Shown: positions 59,852 through 64,000 of the stretch, one piece after another
Position numbering within the stretch: the first letter of the stretch is position 1
Layout of the letters: each line of letters begins with the position of its first letter
Source: CANJXF01 sp043775015
GTDB taxonomy: Bacteria > Verrucomicrobiota > Verrucomicrobiia > Limisphaerales > CANJXF01
Direction: 5' to 3'
Assembly (NCBI GenBank): GCA_043775015.1
Contig: JAYVSV010000098.1
Location: 1 to 64,000, forward strand
DNA length: 64,000 bases
The notes under the pieces: generated by a model
What the model was told of the DNA's origin: nothing
The model's database searches: none
What the model saw: the letters and a program-made list of their open reading frames with translations, nothing else
Position numbers and translations under genes: made by a program

Positions 59852-61510
59852 TCATCGCGCGTCTCGCTCCAGCTTTTGATACGCTTCCAGTGCTTGCTGA
59901 TACTCCGCCACAGCTTCTGGCGACAACACACTCGTGTTGGTGGCGATTTCCTGTTTCATCCGCTCAACAAGCCAGGCCACTTCCTCGCGGCGTGGTCGCA
60001 ACGGCGCGGTTGAATCGTCAAACCATGACGGTGCGGTGTGGGCAAAGCGAATTCGTCCGCCATTACGTTCTTCCCAGCACCGGAGTGCGAGCCAGCTTGT
60101 GCCGGTAATTTTGACCGAGGCCTTGAACCGCGCTTCATACGCGCCGTCACTGTTGCGTTTCGTTTTCAATGGAATCGTCTGCACGGTCGCGCCGTTCGCA
60201 AGCACCTCGAGGGCGTGAACCGGTTTCTCACTCAACACAGTACCGCTGATTTTGACTCGCTGCGCTTTTCCTGAAGTCATCGCAAATTTCCCGCCTGGCA
60301 CTTCGCCATTTATTTCAGCGAGCAACATCGGTCCGGTCGTAACAAAGCTGCGACCTGCGCCCAATCCTTTGATCCAGTCGTCGTAGGTGAAACCGCGCGG
60401 GCAATGGACATACACGCGGCCAAATCCGAGCGGCACGGGATGCACGCCACTCGCTGTGCCCGCGGTGGGGCGCATCCGAAAGCCGCAGTCGAGCAGCGCA
60501 TAGTAGGTGTTCAAGGTGTAATTGATCCAATCCCGCTCCCCACCACTACGCCCCGCGTCCGGCAGACGCATGAACGCAGGCGCGGGCACGTTAAAGTTGG
60601 TAAAGCCATACTCGGTGCGCCAGAGATGGTTGTTGGCGAGTTCGTAGAGGTCAATCTGCATTACCGGCGGCAGCATGAGTGACCAATTCCAATTACATTT
60701 GTCCATGTCCAGCAACGCACCCTGCCGGTGCGCCTCTTCCGCCACCGGACGCAACGGCGGCGCGCCGAGCGTGAAGGGTTTGCGATGATTCAGGATGAAC
60801 ACCGCGCCAAGGTTGTGATCTTTGCCGCCGACGCGATAGATTTCGTATTCCGTGTTGAGGGGCCAGATGACGTGGGTGGCGTCGGCCTTGATCAGCGAAG
60901 GGGAAATTTCCGGTTCACCGGATTTGTCGCCCGGCGTGGTTGAATCTTGAGCGCCAAAGAATTTATTGCTGCGTGTGGGCCGGGTGTTGTCCTGGATGGC
61001 CCAATACGACTGCGGCAACGCGACGTTCAAGTCTTCGGCCAGCACGAGCACCGGTAGATCGGCGAGCGACCGATGCACATGGCCGTCGCCGGAGAACCAA
61101 CCGCGTGCCGCCATGTTGATCCAGCGATGCAATTCGAGTTTCACGGCGAGCGGCTTGTCGGTGACAACAACCTCTTTCGTTAACGGATGATATTCCTTGC
61201 CGCGTTCGGCTATGAAGGTGTAGCGACCGGGCGGCAGTTCGACACGAAACGGATGCCCCGAGAGCGTGGTGTGAACTTCCATCGCGCGCGGATTGACCCA
61301 ATTGGTCTTGGCGTAACGAACGGCGGTGCCGCCGATGGATTCCGCGAAAAACCATTCGCCCGCGGCGCTCTGAATGTAGAGGCGCGAGGCAACGATTTTG
61401 GAGGCGTCTGTGATTTCACCCGTCACCGTTGCGCCAAGGGCTGTGCCAAACGGCGCGAGCGACAGAAAAACGGCGAGCGACAGGCGCTGTTTAATAATCT
61501 TCAACCTCAT
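59852..61510 (-). CDS. Secreted CehA/McbA-like metallohydrolase, paralogue 3
   Basis: A 552-residue protein. The ATG at 61510 starts the signal peptide (MRLKIIKQRLSLAVFLSLAP); the upstream frame crosses a terminator and is not used. The domain has HRWINMAARGWFSGDGHVHR (HxH) and GALLDMDKCNWNWSLM where paralogue 1 has GHTH. Next is RPTAGTASGVHPVPLGFGRV, where GTA replaces the GTD Asp, then AGRSFVTTGPMLLAEIN. This combination marks a distinct subfamily that may bind metal differently. It is downstream of the LamG-type gene but separated by a strong terminator. Confidence 0.85.
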   Translation of the reverse strand: MRLKIIKQRLSLAVFLSLAPFGTALGATVTGEITDASKIVASRLYIQSAAGEWFFAESIGGTAVRYAKTNWVNPRAMEVHTTLSGHPFRVELPPGRYTFIAERGKEYHPLTKEVVVTDKPLAVKLELHRWINMAARGWFSGDGHVHRSLADLPVLVLAEDLNVALPQSYWAIQDNTRPTRSNKFFGAQDSTTPGDKSGEPEISPSLIKADATHVIWPLNTEYEIYRVGGKDHNLGAVFILNHRKPFTLGAPPLRPVAEEAHRQGALLDMDKCNWNWSLMLPPVMQIDLYELANNHLWRTEYGFTNFNVPAPAFMRLPDAGRSGGERDWINYTLNTYYALLDCGFRMRPTAGTASGVHPVPLGFGRVYVHCPRGFTYDDWIKGLGAGRSFVTTGPMLLAEINGEVPGGKFAMTSGKAQRVKISGTVLSEKPVHALEVLANGATVQTIPLKTKRNSDGAYEARFKASVKITGTSWLALRCWEERNGGRIRFAHTAPSWFDDSTAPLRPRREEVAWLVERMKQEIATNTSVLSPEAVAEYQQALEAYQKLERDAR

Positions 61511-61531
61511 AATTTTTTCTGAATGATGGAA

Positions 61532-61559
61532 TAAAAAAAGACCGGGCCGAAGCCCGGTC
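61532..61559 (-). terminator. Rho-independent terminator with UUCG loop
   Basis: On the minus strand GACCGGGC-TTCG-GCCCGGTC is followed by TTTTTTTATT. An 8-bp stem with the extra-stable C(UUCG)G loop lies 22 bases after the LamG gene stop and ends its transcript before CehA paralogue 3. Confidence 0.95.
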
Positions 61560-61581
61560 TTCTGATTGATCGAACCCGAGC

Positions 61582-63918
61582 TTACGGGATGCGGAGCCGA
61601 TAGAACTGGGCGCTGTTGGTGGCCGTAGTGTTCGTATAGCTCACCGAACCACCGTTGCCGACCAAGCCACCCAGGTAAGTCCACGTCGGCGCGGCAAGGT
61701 CGGTCTTGGAGTCCACCGCATAGAAGATTGGACTGACGGAATTCAGGTTGAAGCTGAAGTTTGAACCTGCAAGGGCAGGATTGAGGATCGTGGGCGCAGC
61801 CACGGTGAATCCGGGATCAAGCGACTCGAATTTGAAGTCGTCAAACTGCGCGAAGGCAGCGGTGGCAGAACCACCCGCGAAACAGTGGAGCGTGACGAAG
61901 TTGTTCACCTGTGCGGTCGAAAGCAGGTAAGCATCCGGCAGTGCGCCGCAACCGAGCGCCAACGGCTGACCGTTAATTTTGATGCGGAGGAGGTTGGTGC
62001 GCACCTCGAACTCGAAGGCGTAACTGGCCGCCACGGGAACACTGCCACTACCAGCGATACCGCTGGTGTTGGTCAGCCCGAGATAGCTCTGCCAGAGATA
62101 CCAGCGGCCATCACCGCTGAAGAAGTTGATGCCGGTGCCGCCGCCATCGGCGTCCGCTACGAAATGGGAAGGAGCGTTGTCGCGGAAGCGCGTGCCGATC
62201 CAAGAGTCATTGGATATGCCATTATTTGTTCCTTGCACGGTGTAGCTAATGCGGAAGCTGTTGAGATGCTCGTATTGGCGGAAGTCGCCGGTCGGTGAGG
62301 CCATGCCGATGGCTTGTCCACCGCCGGGCGAATTGGTCAGGAGCAAGGCGTTACCGGTGATCGAGACGGCGGAATTTAAGTTGCCATTGGTCGTCCAGGA
62401 AACCGGAGCCACAGGGCCGCTCTGCCGGGCGAGATTCAAGTTGAGATCGTTGGAGTCGGCGGTGTTGAAGCTGTCCAGCAATTTCAAAACGCTCGTCAGC
62501 ACCGGCAACGCTGCGGGCGGCCTGATCGTGGCGCTGAAGGCAAAGTTGTCGAAGGTGGCGCTGTTGTTGTTGTTATCGGATCCCAGCGAAAGCGTGATAT
62601 AGTTGGCCGAGGCACAGGGCAAGGTCCAGCTTCCGAGCAGCTCGCTGTTGACGAAATAAGTGATGACGTTGTTGGTGGCGATCAGTTCAACGTGATAAGG
62701 CAGGGTATTCGTGGCGGACAACTGACCAAAGGTCCAAGACGGGGGACCATTTTCAAAGCCGTGCGGAAAGACCAGGCTGGCACCGTTGGATCGGATGATG
62801 GTGTTGAATCCATCGCCCCAGATTGGTTGCGGGAGATCTATACCTTGTGGGGCGCTGCGGATGACGATGCCGGCCCAGCAGTCACCAACCTGGGTCAAGC
62901 TGGTGATGTCATACGACAGTTTGAAATTACCCGATTCGTTGGTGATGAAATTTACCTGCGGCGCAAATTCCACTGTCCTGAATCCGCTGAATCCAGAATC
63001 GATCTTGAGTTTAAGCTGGTTGTTGGTGATGGAGAGACTGTCCGCAGCGAATCCGGTGGTGAAATAGTTTGCTGTGGCGGCGGTGCCAGATTGGCGGGTG
63101 GCCAAATCCGCGTTGAGGTCCGTCGTATCCGCAGTGTTGAAATTATCGGAGAGGATCACGGGAATCCCGTATTTATTGAACAGGTAATCTTCGGTTGTGA
63201 TTTGGGCCGTCGTGCTCAGGTTGGTGTTGTAGATCAGAATCTCAGCAATATCGCCATTGAGGCCATAAGCGGTTTTGTTTTGCCGCGCACCGAACACCCA
63301 GCCGCTGATGTTGTTTGAAACGACAGTTCCTAGGGCTTTGGTTTCAAGCAATACTCCATTTTCATAGACTTTGATTGAGGTAGAATCCTCAACCACGGTA
63401 GCAATTTTCCAAGCACCCGTCGTGATTGGGGTGCCAGCACCAGCCGTGTTTGCTGCGCTTGTGAATAGATTGGTGGTTGTCGCACTCGCCAGGATATAAA
63501 GATTGGCGAAGCCGCTCGCCTGGTGGATGAGCTGGCAACGGGCAGTCGCTCCGGCGGGGAAGGTTGTTTTATAGACGATAATCGCAGTGAAGTTGGTGTA
63601 GGCGGAATTGAACGGCAGCGGGCTTTGCAGGTAGTTCAAGTTTGCGCTGACCAAACCATCCCCCGTGAAGTGCGCCACGGCGTAGCCGTTCAGGGCGTTT
63701 GTCGAATAGGTCGGCTGCTTGATGCCGGTGTTGTTGGTGGCGTGGTAGTTGCCCCCAGACGAGTCCGTCCAAAATGAAATTGGACTGGCGGCAACCGTGT
63801 TGGTAAGCCCCTCCGGCTTGAGCCAGAGTTGCAGGCCATTGGTGGTTTGGGCGTTCAGCGAACTACTTAAGCACGATAGCAAGATCGCGAGCGAAGTGAT
63901 TAATGATGGATTTTTCAT
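61582..63918 (-). CDS. Secreted LamG/concanavalin-like multidomain protein
   Basis: A 778-residue protein with a signal peptide (SLITSLAILLSCLSSSLNAQ). Residues about 28-250 form a LamG/concanavalin A-like domain (LQLWLKPEGLTNTVAASPIS; VYENGVLLETKALG; WVFGARQNKTAYGLNGDIAE, then ILIYN). Two related beta-sandwich domains follow (about 255-465 and 485-700), each starting DNFNTADTTDLNADLATRQS or DSFNTADSNDLNLNLARQSG. The C-terminus YAVDSKTDLAAPTWTYLGG ... QFYRLRIP is the tail shared with the giant secreted protein. A polysaccharide-binding surface or secreted role is inferred. It ends at a strong terminator. Confidence 0.85.
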   Translation of the reverse strand: MKNPSLITSLAILLSCLSSSLNAQTTNGLQLWLKPEGLTNTVAASPISFWTDSSGGNYHATNNTGIKQPTYSTNALNGYAVAHFTGDGLVSANLNYLQSPLPFNSAYTNFTAIIVYKTTFPAGATARCQLIHQASGFANLYILASATTTNLFTSAANTAGAGTPITTGAWKIATVVEDSTSIKVYENGVLLETKALGTVVSNNISGWVFGARQNKTAYGLNGDIAEILIYNTNLSTTAQITTEDYLFNKYGIPVILSDNFNTADTTDLNADLATRQSGTAATANYFTTGFAADSLSITNNQLKLKIDSGFSGFRTVEFAPQVNFITNESGNFKLSYDITSLTQVGDCWAGIVIRSAPQGIDLPQPIWGDGFNTIIRSNGASLVFPHGFENGPPSWTFGQLSATNTLPYHVELIATNNVITYFVNSELLGSWTLPCASANYITLSLGSDNNNNSATFDNFAFSATIRPPAALPVLTSVLKLLDSFNTADSNDLNLNLARQSGPVAPVSWTTNGNLNSAVSITGNALLLTNSPGGGQAIGMASPTGDFRQYEHLNSFRISYTVQGTNNGISNDSWIGTRFRDNAPSHFVADADGGGTGINFFSGDGRWYLWQSYLGLTNTSGIAGSGSVPVAASYAFEFEVRTNLLRIKINGQPLALGCGALPDAYLLSTAQVNNFVTLHCFAGGSATAAFAQFDDFKFESLDPGFTVAAPTILNPALAGSNFSFNLNSVSPIFYAVDSKTDLAAPTWTYLGGLVGNGGSVSYTNTTATNSAQFYRLRIP

Positions 63919-64000
63919 GGTTGGTTCAGGTTTTTTATTTTATTTTTTTATGCAGGTAGAGACTCAGGACGCCGAAATTAATACCACTTAGATACAAAGT

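Overview
The window looks like a chromosomal segment of a Verrucomicrobiota bacterium, probably near the Pedosphaera/Limisphaera group. This is inferred from a giant PVC-type membrane-bound dehydrogenase/cytochrome protein, secreted proteins with a C-terminal 'YRL/F-x-x-P' tail, CehA/McbA-like metallohydrolases, a sulfatase, and many small palindromic intergenic elements. No rRNA operon is present to confirm it.

Left part (1-43.55 kb), core genome. Layout: a truncated OmpA-domain gene end; an ECF sigma factor coupled to a VWA protein with an anti-sigma-like N-terminus; SurA-type isomerase, pdxA and a lysozyme-like membrane protein, convergent with ychF; obg; rpmA-rplU with a clear terminator; a Wzz-like protein; ffh; tRNA-Tyr; a four-gene acyl-CoA dehydrogenase / phosphotransferase / SDR / phosphatase operon; a TMTC-like TPR membrane protein coupled to an ABC ATPase; dnaA with candidate DnaA boxes; a P-II protein; a candidate small RNA; an amidohydrolase divergent from the PVC cytochrome; mogA, folC and vanX; a thioredoxin-ROK-SIS-hydrolase operon; a hexapeptide protein coupled to a DinG-like helicase; HAD phosphatase coupled to an OPA-type transporter; a RelE/ParE toxin-antitoxin pair between direct repeats; a permuted acyl-carrier-like membrane protein; and dus.

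Junction (43.55-44.62 kb). A 3' fragment of a tRNA-Gly gene is followed by the N-terminus of a phage-type integrase, then by back-to-back fragments of a conjugative coupling ATPase, an alginate-lyase-like protein and a sulfatase. This reads as one end of an old, decayed integrative element.

Right part (44.6-64 kb), accessory. No housekeeping gene is seen. The plus strand has a sulfatase, a putative TIM-barrel hydrolase and a 1539-residue multidomain secreted protein. The minus strand has three secreted CehA/McbA-like paralogues and a LamG-type secreted protein. Several share a roughly 130-residue sugar-binding-like module. Together they suggest extracellular handling of complex, perhaps sulfated, polysaccharide; the substrate is unknown.

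A recurring theme is small palindromic or low-complexity elements lying inside or at the ends of reading frames (OmpA fragment, ParE toxin stop codon, DinG-like helicase, dus, one CehA paralogue), reminiscent of in-frame palindromic elements known in Rickettsia.
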